Counted from the first letter of the stretch, positions 25,413 to 34,209 are shown. The stretch: DNA of 64,000 nt from Peribacillus sp044761665 (GCF_044761665.1 NZ_JBIWCW010000003.1:124001-188000); one strand, 5' to 3'. Made by a program: numbers and translations. Notes: generated from the letters alone by a model not told the origin.

Positions 25413-26454
25413 CGAACCCGTTGCTTGCATTTACTTGGCTATAGGTCCTTGACTTTTGCTCGAAGAAGTCGGTCTTCGTTAGCCCGATGGATTCATCGTC
25501 GAACGTTTTGATCCAGGGCATCGGGTTCTCGCCATATTCTTGATACAAGTTTTCAAGTCCAAGCATGCGTAATCGTTTGTTAGCGATATATTCGATATAC
25601 TCATTGAATTCTTCCAAATCGAGATCTGCTTTTGTTTGGATATCTTCAAGCATATATTCGGACCATTCCTTTTCAAGTTCTACGGCTTTTTCAATCGTCG
25701 TATAGATGAATTTCGTGTTGTCTTCATTATTCAATTCCGGGTATTCATACATCAAGATTTGGACAAGCATGCCAATGAAATCGAAGTGGACCATTTCATC
25801 GCGATGAATATAGGAAATCATCGTTGCCGAACCGGTCATCAGATTTTGACGGCCTAAGTTGTAATAGAAGGCGAATGCCAGGTAAAAATAGATCCCTTCA
25901 AGGTTGGTGGAATGGATGAGAGCCTCGAATAAGTGCTGAGGGCTAGGATCATCCACAAATGTTTGGTAGGCATCCACGATCGGCTGGTTCCGCTTGATTA
26001 CTTCCGGGTGCTCTTTAATGCGGTCAAAAAGCTGTTTTTGCTTGCCGACAGGAATCAAAGAAGCAAGAATGTAAGAATACGATTCATTATGAATCGATTC
26101 TTGCTGGGCCATGTTGGCGAGGATCGCCTTTGCTGCCGGATCTTTGATGTAGCGAAGGATTTCCACTAATGTCGGCGTTTGCAGGCTGTCCATCCCGGCA
26201 ATCATTGTGAGGATATCGAGGAAAGCGTCCTGGATATCCTCATCCAATTCCCCCCACTGCTTTTTATCCTGAATCATGTTCACGCTTGAAGGCTTCCAAA
26301 AATTATTGATGAGCTGTGTATACGTGTCATAGAACTTTTCATATTGAATGTCATTCCAAAGGAGGAAGCCTGAAGCTTCTCCTTTGAATACGCCGGTCGC
26401 TTTGGTAGGATGGGTTGGTTCGAGCATCCTGATTTTCTTGATATGGTTTGTCAT
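25402..26454 (-). CDS. nrdF: Class I ribonucleotide reductase, beta subunit
   Basis: The radical-generating small subunit, 350 residues. Metal ligands can be placed in order: Asp in AGMDSLQ, E-x2-H in QQESIHNESY, Glu in STNLEGIYFY and E-x2-H in RDEMVHFD. The radical Tyr sits four residues after the first His (HNESY), so a dimetal-tyrosyl cofactor is expected. The start at 26454 has GAAGGAG nine bases upstream. It follows nrdE by 40 bp and overlaps the flavodoxin gene. Whether the metal is Fe or Mn cannot be read from sequence, although the flavodoxin neighbour favours Mn. Confidence 0.93.
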   Translation of the reverse strand: MTNHIKKIRMLEPTHPTKATGVFKGEASGFLLWNDIQYEKFYDTYTQLINNFWKPSSVNMIQDKKQWGELDEDIQDAFLDILTMIAGMDSLQTPTLVEILRYIKDPAAKAILANMAQQESIHNESYSYILASLIPVGKQKQLFDRIKEHPEVIKRNQPIVDAYQTFVDDPSPQHLFEALIHSTNLEGIYFYLAFAFYYNLGRQNLMTGSATMISYIHRDEMVHFDFIGMLVQILMYEYPELNNEDNTKFIYTTIEKAVELEKEWSEYMLEDIQTKADLDLEEFNEYIEYIANKRLRMLGLENLYQEYGENPMPWIKTFDDESIGLTKTDFFEQKSRTYSQVNASNGFDEL

Positions 26455-26494
26455 CTGTAAAGTCTCCTTCAAAAATTAATTCCGATCAAGCTAG

Positions 26495-28783
26495 TTAACT
26501 AGAGCAGCTCTCGCACGCATTGTCGTATTCGGATGAAGTGGAACGAAGATAATAAGTCGATTTCAATCCACTTTCCCAAGCTGTCAGATGGATATCCAAT
26601 AACACTTTGGCTTTGATCGTGTTTTGTACATACAAATTGAAACTAATGGCTTGGTCGATATGACGCTGGCGGGCTGCATTTTGCCTGATGCTTTCCTTTT
26701 GGTCCAAATGGAAGCGCGTTTTTTTATAGTATTCATACGTATTAGGCGTCAATCCAGGCGCGGTCACTTTGAATTTGAAGTTTTTCTTCTCTTCATAAAA
26801 TTCAATTTCATATAACGGATCGATTCCATCCGTGGAATGACCGATTTTTGCCGTTGATGAGTTGGGGGCAATCGCCATTAAATAGCCATTTCGTGTGCCA
26901 TGCTGCTGCACTTCTTCTTTTAATTCCAACCATTTTGAATCCGTATAGTCCCGAAGGTCGAAATACTCTCCCGTATGCCAATCCGACCCTTCGAAATAGG
27001 GATAGCTTCCTTTTTCCTTGGCCAATTCATTGGATGCCTTAATGGTTAAGTAAGCGATTTTTTCGTATAAAGTATCGGCAAACTGAACGGCTTCATCAGA
27101 TTCCCAGTAGATATTTTGGGTTGCCAGTAAATGATGCCAACCGAATGTTCCTAAGCCGATAGATCGGTACCGTTTATTTGAAATGGATGCCTGTTTGACC
27201 GGTAAGGTATTCACGTCAATGACGTTATCGAGCATGCGAATCTGAATCGGGATCAGTCTTTCCAACACATCACTGTTCACTGCGCGGGGCAGGTTGATGG
27301 AGGAAAGGTTACAGACTACGAAATCCCCGCTTTTGCGAACCACGACGACATCGCCATCTTCTGTTTCATATTCGTCGGTGATCGTTGACGGGCTTAAATT
27401 CTGGGCAATTTCCGTACAAAGATTAGAACAATAAATCATCCCTTTATGCTTATTCGGGTTCTTCCTGTTCACCTCATCCCGGTAGAACATATAGGGCACG
27501 CCTTCTTCTAATTGTGAAATCATGATGCCTTTCATAATGTCCATCGCGTTGATTTTCTCGAAACTATAGCCTGGAAGTACGCCATTTTCTGCGGCCTCTA
27601 CAGCGAGGGCGTAATGGTCCCTGAAACTTCCTTCCCCTTTTTTCTCATCATAAAAATCTTCGAGGGAGAACCCAAGGGTCTGCTTCACGGTATGCGGATC
27701 GAAAAGATACCATTCCTTCCTGTCGCGCACGGCTTCCATGAACAAATCGGGGATACAAACGCCTGTGAAAATATCATGTGCTTTTAAGCGGTCGTCTCCG
27801 TTTTGCGTTTTCAAGTCAAGGAAGCTCATGATGTCTTTATGCCAAGCGTCCATATAGATGGCAATGGCACCTTTGCGTTGACCCAATTGATCGACGCTGA
27901 CGGCGGTTTGGTTAAAGAGACGAATCCAGGGAGTCGTGCCTGAACTGTTTCCGGAAAAACCGCGGATATCAGATCCGAGCGAGCGGATTTTCCCGACATA
28001 TAGACCGACCCCACCACCGAATTTGGAAACTTTGGCAGCATCATAGTTTGATTGATAGATTCCGTCGATGGAATCTTCTATCGCATCGATGAAGCATGAA
28101 CTCAATTGCCCGTGGGTCTTACCGGCATTCGAGAGGGTAGGGGTCGCAACCGTCATATACAGGTTGGACATGGCCCAGTACGCTTCTTTAACAAGCTGCA
28201 GGCGATGTTCCGTTTTTTCAAGCCTCATGATTTCCATGGCAATGATCATGAAGCGCTCCTGAGGAAGTTCATAGACCTTGTCTTTTTTTGGACGGGCCAA
28301 GTATCTGTCATTCAAAAGATAGATTCCGATATAAGAAAAGAGGTTATCTTTTTCCGGATTGATGACTGAACCCAATTCTTCGATCTCCGTTTTTGTGTAG
28401 GAATCGAGAAGCTCCGATTTATAAACAGGGTAACGCTGGCCTTCATGCTGTTGCGAGAGTTCTTTGATTAATTCATAGAAAGGTCCATAGCTTCTGCCTT
28501 CATAGCCCCGATTTGTCCGGGCATCGCGATACATGGTATTCAAAAGTTCCCTGGCGGCGACAAATGTCCAGTCAGGCGCATCGATATCGACACTTTCAAG
28601 GGCAAGCTGTATTAGTTTTTTCGATGTTTGTTCTTCAGAAGCATCACTTTTTCGATCGAGCCATTTAGTGAAGCGCTTTTTAAATTTGTCCATATCAAGC
28701 CGGTCTTCGAAATCCTTTGATAGCATATCAAGCTGGATTGATTTTGTTTCGGTTTCCATAGCCGTGTTATATGTTTGAGTCAT
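26495..28783 (-). CDS. nrdE: Class I ribonucleotide reductase, alpha subunit
   Basis: The catalytic large subunit, 762 residues, reducing ribonucleoside diphosphates. Active-site elements: the first redox Cys in QLSSCFIDA, the NLCTEI motif (Asn, thiyl Cys, Glu), the partner Cys in VVCNLSSINLP, the radical-transfer Tyr pair in STYYLRS, and the C-terminal redox tail CESCSS. The N-terminus shows no ATP-cone, so overall allosteric control may be absent or of another type. AAGGAGG precedes the start. The leader carries a cobalamin riboswitch and terminator, so expression should fall when B12 is plentiful. Confidence 0.95.
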   Translation of the reverse strand: MTQTYNTAMETETKSIQLDMLSKDFEDRLDMDKFKKRFTKWLDRKSDASEEQTSKKLIQLALESVDIDAPDWTFVAARELLNTMYRDARTNRGYEGRSYGPFYELIKELSQQHEGQRYPVYKSELLDSYTKTEIEELGSVINPEKDNLFSYIGIYLLNDRYLARPKKDKVYELPQERFMIIAMEIMRLEKTEHRLQLVKEAYWAMSNLYMTVATPTLSNAGKTHGQLSSCFIDAIEDSIDGIYQSNYDAAKVSKFGGGVGLYVGKIRSLGSDIRGFSGNSSGTTPWIRLFNQTAVSVDQLGQRKGAIAIYMDAWHKDIMSFLDLKTQNGDDRLKAHDIFTGVCIPDLFMEAVRDRKEWYLFDPHTVKQTLGFSLEDFYDEKKGEGSFRDHYALAVEAAENGVLPGYSFEKINAMDIMKGIMISQLEEGVPYMFYRDEVNRKNPNKHKGMIYCSNLCTEIAQNLSPSTITDEYETEDGDVVVVRKSGDFVVCNLSSINLPRAVNSDVLERLIPIQIRMLDNVIDVNTLPVKQASISNKRYRSIGLGTFGWHHLLATQNIYWESDEAVQFADTLYEKIAYLTIKASNELAKEKGSYPYFEGSDWHTGEYFDLRDYTDSKWLELKEEVQQHGTRNGYLMAIAPNSSTAKIGHSTDGIDPLYEIEFYEEKKNFKFKVTAPGLTPNTYEYYKKTRFHLDQKESIRQNAARQRHIDQAISFNLYVQNTIKAKVLLDIHLTAWESGLKSTYYLRSTSSEYDNACESCSS

Positions 28784-28811
28784 GAGTATTCCTCCTTAAA
28801 ACGTACGTAAA

Positions 28812-28845
28812 TAAAAAAAATCCGCCCAATAAATTGAGCGGATCA
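28812..28845 (-). terminator. Riboswitch-controlled terminator in the nrd leader
   Basis: On the minus strand ATCCGC and GCGGAT pair across a loop and are followed by eight T, about 30 bases before the nrdE start. Upstream the arms AAACGATAG and CTATCGTTT can form a long-range hairpin overlapping this region, offering a switch. Confidence 0.8.
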
Positions 28846-28931
28846 AACGATAGGATAAAAGAGCCATGAAAAAATAGCCGTTACACTATCGTTTCATCAT
28901 CTCAATCCCCGAAGAATAAGAAACTTGAAAA

Positions 28932-29091
28932 AACCAGGCAGGTCTCCTGACTCATGATCATCCTACTTTGAGTCCTTCCCGTATAGAGAGCTATACAGTG
29001 GTTTTCTCATTTCGTCACATTTACAGTTGCGGGGACAGTTCCGGGATCACACCGGATTCCCTTTTCAGCCATCTCTGGCACCTTGGTTCAT
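28932..29091 (-). ncRNA. Cobalamin (B12) riboswitch
   Basis: Read on the minus strand, the leader shows the ordered conserved blocks of the AdoCbl aptamer: AAGGTGCC, GGGAATCCGGTG, CCCGGAACTGTCCCCGCAAC, CCACTG, GGGAAGG and GAGTCAGGAGACCTGCC, closed by a P1 pairing of AACCAAGG with CCTGGTT. It lies upstream of the nrdE operon with an intrinsic terminator between. The logic known from other bacteria is that B12 shuts off the B12-independent reductase when a B12-dependent class II enzyme can take over. Confidence 0.93.
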
Positions 29092-29389
29092 TTTTTCTAT
29101 ATATAGTTATTTGAGTTGTTAGAAAAGTCAATATCTAGTATTTATACTTCTATAATCGTAAGCCATCTGTGCCGATAATTCAACATTTATATTTAAGAAA
29201 TCCGATTCATATCTATTGACAAGGTCTAATAACGGAAGAGGATAGTGAAAGAATATAGGGGGGAATCGAAAAATCCCTCGAGGATTGTCAGGTGTTTTGT
29301 GTTAAAATAAATTGCATAGCAAAACTAGGGATTCTGCTTATTGAAAAGAAAGAACCCTGAAAATCATTTAGGAAAAAGGAGCAAAAATC

Positions 29390-30322
29390 GTGGAAAAAAT
29401 ATTAGTTTTTGGACATAAAAATCCGGATACAGACACTATTTGTTCAGCCATCGCGTATGCTGATCTAAAAAAACAGCTGGGCGTGAATACTGAACCAGTT
29501 CGTCTTGGTGAAGTCAATGGTGAAACGCAATATGCGTTGGACCAATTCAAATTCGAGGCACCTCGCCTTGTTGATAAAGTGGCTGGGGAAGCGGATGGAG
29601 TGATTTTGGTCGATCATAACGAACGCCAACAAAGTGCTGAAGACATCGATCAAGTCCGCGTATTGGAAGTCATCGACCACCACCGCATCGCTAATTTCGA
29701 AACAAGTGATCCTTTATATTACCGCGCGGAACCGGTTGGTTGCACGGCTACTATCTTAAATAAGATTTACAAAGAAAATGGGATTGAAGTGCCTAAGGCA
29801 ATTGCAGGACTTATGCTTTCAGCCATCATTTCCGATTCTTTACTATTCAAATCCCCTACATGCACAGAGCAAGACGTCGCAGCGGCTATGGAATTAGCTG
29901 AAATTGCGGGTGTGAATGCTGAAACATACGGTTTAGAGATGCTAAAAGCTGGAGCTGACTTGAGTGATAAAACGATTGATCAGCTCATCACTCTTGATGC
30001 AAAAGAATTTGCTATGGGAACGGCAAAAGTTGAGATTGCTCAAGTAAATGCTGTTGATCCGAACGAAGTACTTGCAAAGCAAACAGAAATCGAAGCAGCG
30101 ATTCAGGCTGTCATTGCCGCGAAAGAACTAGATTTATTCTTATTCGTGGTAACGGATATCTTAACGAATGATTCTGTAGCCTTGGCTCTTGGAACATCAG
30201 CGTTTGCGGTCGAAAAAGCCTATAACGTTACATTGAATAACAATATCGCCGTTTTAGAAGGCGTCGTGTCACGTAAAAAACAAATCGTCCCAGTTTTAAC
30301 AGACATTTTCGCTAAGCTATAA
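29390..30322 (+). CDS. ppaC: Manganese-dependent inorganic pyrophosphatase (family II)
   Basis: Hydrolyses pyrophosphate to drive biosynthesis. The 310-residue DHH-family enzyme shows GHKNPDTDTICSA (His and Asp metal ligands), LVDHNE, the DHH signature in VIDHHRIANF, and SRKKQIVP near the C-terminus for substrate binding. No regulatory CBS insert is present, as in B. subtilis YybQ. The start is GTG, eight bases after AAGGAG. It is divergent from the nrd leader and monocistronic. Confidence 0.96.
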   Translation: MEKILVFGHKNPDTDTICSAIAYADLKKQLGVNTEPVRLGEVNGETQYALDQFKFEAPRLVDKVAGEADGVILVDHNERQQSAEDIDQVRVLEVIDHHRIANFETSDPLYYRAEPVGCTATILNKIYKENGIEVPKAIAGLMLSAIISDSLLFKSPTCTEQDVAAAMELAEIAGVNAETYGLEMLKAGADLSDKTIDQLITLDAKEFAMGTAKVEIAQVNAVDPNEVLAKQTEIEAAIQAVIAAKELDLFLFVVTDILTNDSVALALGTSAFAVEKAYNVTLNNNIAVLEGVVSRKKQIVPVLTDIFAKL

Positions 30323-30344
30323 GCCGGGCAGATTACAACAGTTA

Positions 30345-30396
30345 TAAAAAAAGGACTCGATGCCACTTTATAATGGCCTTCGAGTCCTTTTTTTAA
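30345..30396. terminator. Bidirectional terminator after ppaC
   Basis: AAAAAAAGGACTCGA pairs with TCGAGTCCTTTTTTT, with a second small stem inside. It serves ppaC and the convergent small minus-strand gene. Confidence 0.92.
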
Positions 30397-30539
30397 TTCA
30401 ATGCATCTTTTTCTTTTTCATACGCAATCACAATCAGTTCTTTGTTTGATTCCTCACGCATTTTTCCTTCAAAGAGTTTTAATTCATTGAGAAGGTCCGG
30501 TGATAAGTCTGCGGCTGTATAATCCTGATCAGTTGACAT
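30393..30539 (-). CDS. Small hydrophilic hypothetical protein
   Basis: A 48-residue soluble peptide (begins MSTDQDYTAADLSPDLLNEL, ends EKDALN) predicted largely helical. A strong site (GGAGGAAG) lies five bases before the ATG, and the stop merges with the bidirectional terminator. No family recognised. It sits 72 bp downstream of the SulP gene on the same strand and could share its transcript. Confidence 0.65.
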   Translation of the reverse strand: MSTDQDYTAADLSPDLLNELKLFEGKMREESNKELIVIAYEKEKDALN

Positions 30540-30611
30540 GGTTCTTCCTCCAATCCAGAGTATCCTTCACTCTAGTTTGGCGGTTCATGAAGATTTTATG
30601 CAATGTAACGT

Positions 30612-32060
30612 TTACTTTACATAAGAGGCTAGATTCTTTAGCAACTGGGAACTCTCCTGATCAAGGCCAAGTACCTGAACCGTTTTGCCTTGCACCCTGT
30701 ATTTTAGGACGACTTTCTCGACGGCATCCACAGCTGAAGCGTCCCATATTTTCGAATCGGAAAAATCAATGATAATGGAATCGGCTTTCTCCATCGGATC
30801 AAACTTCGATATGAAGTCCTGGACCGAAGCGAAGAATACTTGTCCCTTTATCCGATAAATGATGTTTTCGGCCGGTTGGTCTGTCGTTTTCTCGATCGAC
30901 ACTTTAGAAATTTTAGCCGAGAAGAAAATCATGCTTAATATTACCCCGGCGAATACGCCTTTGGATAAATCATGTGTATAAAGAACGACGATGACTGTCA
31001 CGACCATGACGATTGCCTCGGTTTTAGGCGTGATCCGAAGCTTTTTTAAGGAGGACCAGTCAAAGGTCCCGATGGAAACCATGATCATGACTGCAACAAG
31101 GGCAGCCATCGGAATTTTAATTAAGACATCATTCAATAATACGATCAAGGTTAACAAAAAGGCACCGGCAACGAAAGTGGATAGTCGGCCTCGTCCCCCG
31201 GACTTGATGTTTATCCCGGATTGTCCAATCATTGCACAACCTGCCATCCCGCCGAAGAATCCGGCAACGATGTTCGCGATTCCCTGTCCTTTGGCTTCCC
31301 GGTTTTTATTGCTATCCGTATCGGTCATTTCGTCAACGATTTGCGCCGTCAGTAAAGATTCTAACAATCCAACGAACGCAAGGGCGATGGAATAAGGAAA
31401 AATGATGGCCAGTGTCTCGAATGTTAAGGGAATATCTGGAATCAAGAACGTCGGTAGAGCTTGGCTCAAATGCCCCATATCTCCTACGGTCCTTACTGAA
31501 GCCCCAGTTGCAACAGCCACGATGGTCATGAAGACGATTGCGACCAGCGACGAAGGAATGGCCTTGGTTATCCGTGGGAAAAGATAGATGATGGCGAGTG
31601 AACCGGCTGTCATGACATACATGACCCATGATTCCCCTGTGAAATGTGTAAGTTGGGCCATGAAAATCAAGATGGCCAAGGAATTCACAAACCCGGTCAT
31701 GACAGGCTTCGGTATAAATTTCATGAGCTTCCCGATCTTAAAGACACCCAGTAGAATTTGAAGGATTCCCGTTAAAATGGTGGCGGCAAGCAAGTAGTTC
31801 AAGCCGTAATCCTTAACAAGGTCAACCATCACGAGTGCCATCGCCCCGGTTGCCGCTGAAATCATGCCTGGTCGCCCTCCAACAAAGGCAATGACAATGG
31901 CGATGCAGAAGGAAGCATATAACCCCACCATCGGGTCAACACCGGCAATGATGGAGAAGGCAATCGCCTCAGGAATTAAGGCAAGGGCTACGACGATACC
32001 GGAAAGTACATCCCCTCGGACGTTGCCAAACCACTCCTGTTTTAATGTAGATATATTCAC
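30612..32060 (-). CDS. SulP family anion transporter with STAS domain
   Basis: A 482-residue membrane transporter for sulfate, bicarbonate or related anions. About ten to twelve helices begin with GDVLSGIVVALALIPEAIAF, including the SLC26/SulP region GVDPMVGLYAS and FGGMAGCAMIGQSGIN. A cytoplasmic STAS domain occupies about residues 390-482 (IIIDFSDSKIWDASAVDAVE). The start is GTG at 32060 with AAGGAAG upstream. It resembles B. subtilis YbaR. The IS1595 element lies about 160 bp upstream of its start and may affect its promoter. Confidence 0.92.
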   Translation of the reverse strand: MNISTLKQEWFGNVRGDVLSGIVVALALIPEAIAFSIIAGVDPMVGLYASFCIAIVIAFVGGRPGMISAATGAMALVMVDLVKDYGLNYLLAATILTGILQILLGVFKIGKLMKFIPKPVMTGFVNSLAILIFMAQLTHFTGESWVMYVMTAGSLAIIYLFPRITKAIPSSLVAIVFMTIVAVATGASVRTVGDMGHLSQALPTFLIPDIPLTFETLAIIFPYSIALAFVGLLESLLTAQIVDEMTDTDSNKNREAKGQGIANIVAGFFGGMAGCAMIGQSGINIKSGGRGRLSTFVAGAFLLTLIVLLNDVLIKIPMAALVAVMIMVSIGTFDWSSLKKLRITPKTEAIVMVVTVIVVLYTHDLSKGVFAGVILSMIFFSAKISKVSIEKTTDQPAENIIYRIKGQVFFASVQDFISKFDPMEKADSIIIDFSDSKIWDASAVDAVEKVVLKYRVQGKTVQVLGLDQESSQLLKNLASYVK

Positions 32061-32213
32061 AATGACACTTCCTTTTTTCTTTATATGATAATTCTTAATT
32101 GCTTTTATGACGTACTAGATTATAGCATGACTTCTTTATTCCATCTATGGCATCCCTGCCGTTTTACGTTTTGGCTTCGCCATATATGTCTAAAGCTTGA
32201 GGCTTGCCACCTT

Positions 32214-32221
32214 AAACAAAA
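32214..32221. repeat. Left 8-bp target-site duplication
   Basis: AAACAAAA directly precedes the left inverted repeat of the IS element and is repeated exactly at 34059-34066. Confidence 0.88.
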
Positions 32222-32258
32222 GGCTTTGTTAAATAACTCTGTTGATATTTGATTAAAA

Positions 32259-32272
32259 CGAACAAATGTTCT
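32259..32272 (+). promoter_or_regulatory. LexA/DinR-like box in the IS promoter region
   Basis: CGAACAAATGTTCT matches the B. subtilis LexA consensus CGAACRNRYGTTYG at 13 of 14 positions. It lies between TTGATT-type and TATATA-type hexamers in front of the transposase gene, where a repressor would block transcription. Confidence 0.5.
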
Positions 32273-32309
32273 GTTATATATACAAGAACATTCATTTGGA
32301 GGGTTTGAA

Positions 32310-33353
32310 ATGACGTTAAGAGAATTAATAGCAGAGATAAAAAAATTGAATTCAGCAGAACAACATCGTTTGAAAGAATTCTTCATAAATTCTATTGCGT
32401 CATTTTCAGCAAGTGAACCCATATTCCAAGAAGTGACTGAACGTAAAAATAAAGATGGCTACACTTGCATACATTGTGGTTCTAAGCAAGTCGTGCGGTT
32501 CGGTAGGTATATGGTAAAACTCGGTCTTAAAGAAGTTGAACGGCAACGATACCGATGTAAAGATTGCCAAAAAACTTTTTCAGATGTAACTTCTACACCT
32601 TTATATCGTACTCATAAGCCTGATAAATGGTTAGATTTCATTAAATGTATGTTGGAAGGCTATTCACTTCGCAAATCAGCAGACCTCATTGGCAATGTTC
32701 ATTTCGTTACTCTTTTCTATTGGAGGCGTAAAGTATTGTCTGCCCTCAATCAAAGGGACTTTGAAACGTTTACTGGAATTGTTGAGATGGATGAAACGTA
32801 TTTTCTTTACTCCGAAAAAGGCACAAAAGACATTAAAGAGCGTAAGCCTCGCAAACGTGGTGGTTCTTCAAAAATTCGTGGTATTAGTCACGAACAAGTT
32901 TGTGTTTTAATTGCGAGAGACCGCCAAAAATCCACCTATTCAGGCGTACTTGGTAGAGGTCGAATTGTGAAAACTCAATTGGATAAGGCTATTGGCTCTA
33001 AATTATCATCGGATAATACTCTTTGCACTGATGTTTGGAGGGCTTTTTCTGCCTATGCAAAAAGTAAAGGACTGGAACATTATCGTTTTAAATCTGATGG
33101 TACAGAGCGTGTGAAAGGTTTGTATCACATCCAAAATGTCAACAACTATCACAGTAGATTAAAAGGATGGATGCAACGATTCAATGGTGTAGTGACAAAA
33201 TATCTTAAAAATTATTTGAGTTGGTTTCAATTCTTAGACATTATTAATCACCGTAATGATGATGCTACGGTTATACGAATGATTGTTGAGAGTTGCTTGT
33301 TCTCGACATATGCAACTTATGATAATCTAAGATTATCCAGATTTACTAATTAA
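32310..33353 (+). CDS. IS1595-family transposase (ISXO2-like)
   Basis: Catalyses cut-and-paste movement of the surrounding element; 347 residues. An N-terminal helical region is followed by a zinc ribbon (CIHCGSKQ and RYRCKDCQKTF). The catalytic core has the first Asp in IVEMDETYF, the second in LCTDVWRAF and the third site in NVNNYHSRLKGW, where Asn stands at the usual Glu position; Asp-Asp-Asn variants are known in this family. AAATGTTC-type DNA and GGAGGGTTTGAA precede the ATG. The frame is intact, so the element may be active. Confidence 0.93.
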   Translation: MTLRELIAEIKKLNSAEQHRLKEFFINSIASFSASEPIFQEVTERKNKDGYTCIHCGSKQVVRFGRYMVKLGLKEVERQRYRCKDCQKTFSDVTSTPLYRTHKPDKWLDFIKCMLEGYSLRKSADLIGNVHFVTLFYWRRKVLSALNQRDFETFTGIVEMDETYFLYSEKGTKDIKERKPRKRGGSSKIRGISHEQVCVLIARDRQKSTYSGVLGRGRIVKTQLDKAIGSKLSSDNTLCTDVWRAFSAYAKSKGLEHYRFKSDGTERVKGLYHIQNVNNYHSRLKGWMQRFNGVVTKYLKNYLSWFQFLDIINHRNDDATVIRMIVESCLFSTYATYDNLRLSRFTN

Positions 33354-33385
33354 ACCAGTACCTGATATAAGAAAGTAGGAGGAAT

Positions 33386-33919
33386 ATGAGCAAAAAACGA
33401 ATTGCTTTAAGTATCAGCATTTTATTAATAGGAGTTTTAGTTTTTAATTATTTTTCATCATATTCAGAGAAATTGATGAAATCTACAAACCTTTCCAATG
33501 AGTCTATTGGAGGAGTAAAAATCCACGAAAGCATAAATAATAGTAGTTTTATAACACAGTATGACAAACCATTAAGTAAAGAAGATAATGACTTATATGA
33601 TTATTACCATTGGAAAGGCGGATTAGAAACTGCTTCTATTAATTCTGGTAAAGATAAAGGTTCTATAATGCGGTTAATAATAACTGGTACGGATAAAAAA
33701 CAATTTGATAATCCTCTCCACACCGCAAAAGGAATTAAGTTAGGTGATACAAAAGAAAAAGTTCTTTCTTTTTATGGAAACAAATATTACAAAAGTAATG
33801 AGCAAGGAGCTGACATTATCGGATATATTGACCACAAACAAGAGATAACTTTAGAGTTTTGGTGTGTCAATAGTGGTAAAGTTGCTGAAATTCGGTTAGA
33901 TGATTCAAGTGTTAAGTAA
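33386..33919 (+). CDS. Membrane-anchored passenger protein of the IS element
   Basis: A 177-residue protein inside the IS ends. It has one N-terminal membrane helix (about residues 5-25, without a lipobox Cys) and an extracytoplasmic domain of about 150 residues with aromatic-rich motifs (DLYDYYHWKGGLETASINSG) and GIKLGDTKEKVLSFYGNKYY, a repeat-like turn seen in BLIP/SmpA-type small extracytoplasmic folds. AGGAGG lies just before the ATG and it starts 32 bp after the transposase stop. It has no transposition function that I can see. Function unknown; it could be a captured host gene or an element-benefiting trait. Confidence 0.75.
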   Translation: MSKKRIALSISILLIGVLVFNYFSSYSEKLMKSTNLSNESIGGVKIHESINNSSFITQYDKPLSKEDNDLYDYYHWKGGLETASINSGKDKGSIMRLIITGTDKKQFDNPLHTAKGIKLGDTKEKVLSFYGNKYYKSNEQGADIIGYIDHKQEITLEFWCVNSGKVAEIRLDDSSVK

Positions 33920-33951
33920 AAGCAATGCCATTGTGGCATTTAAAAATTGTT

Positions 33952-33979
33952 AAGAGACAGGGGATTCTGTCTCTTTTTG
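33952..33979 (+). terminator. Terminator inside the IS after the passenger gene
   Basis: AGAGACAG-GGGATT-CTGTCTCT followed by TTTTT; a second small hairpin (AATGCCA/TGGCATT) lies just upstream. Confidence 0.88.
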
Positions 33980-34058
33980 ATTTTCTATCCTAAAATGGGT
34001 ACTTACTGTCACACTTATTAACGAGACTAATTAAACAACATTAATCTTTAACAGAGCC

Positions 34059-34066
34059 AAACAAAA
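34059..34066. repeat. Right 8-bp target-site duplication
   Basis: AAACAAAA directly follows the right inverted repeat (…CAGAGCC) and matches the left copy at 32214-32221. Confidence 0.88.
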
Positions 34067-34093
34067 AAAGACCTGGGATGGTCTTTTTTTGTT
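34064..34093. terminator. Hairpin terminator at the IS target site
   Basis: AAAAAAAGACC-TGGGA-TGGTCTTTTTTT is a short bidirectional terminator; the element inserted at its left shoulder. Confidence 0.8.
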
Positions 34094-34209
34094 TGATTCA
34101 CAAGTCATTAGCAGCTAAGGAGTTTCTACACTGGGTATGAATAATGGCTATGAATGAGGTTGGTGTTTAATGGAAAGTGGCATCGGGAGAGGAGTTGGTA
34201 TGGGCTCGC

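Larger units (their letters stand above)
32222..34058 (+). mobile_element. Complete IS1595-family insertion sequence with passenger gene
   Basis: A 1,837-bp element. The left end begins GGCTTTGTTAAA and the right end, read inward on the other strand, begins GGCTCTGTTAAA (11 of 12 matching; a further TGTTG block aligns at positions 19-23). Both ends are flanked by the same 8 bp, AAACAAAA, the duplication length known for IS1595. Inside are a full transposase, a membrane-anchored passenger protein, a LexA-like box in the left end and a terminator near the right end. The exact duplication and intact genes suggest recent insertion. The original target lay at the edge of a hairpin terminator (34064-34093). 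Confidence 0.9.
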
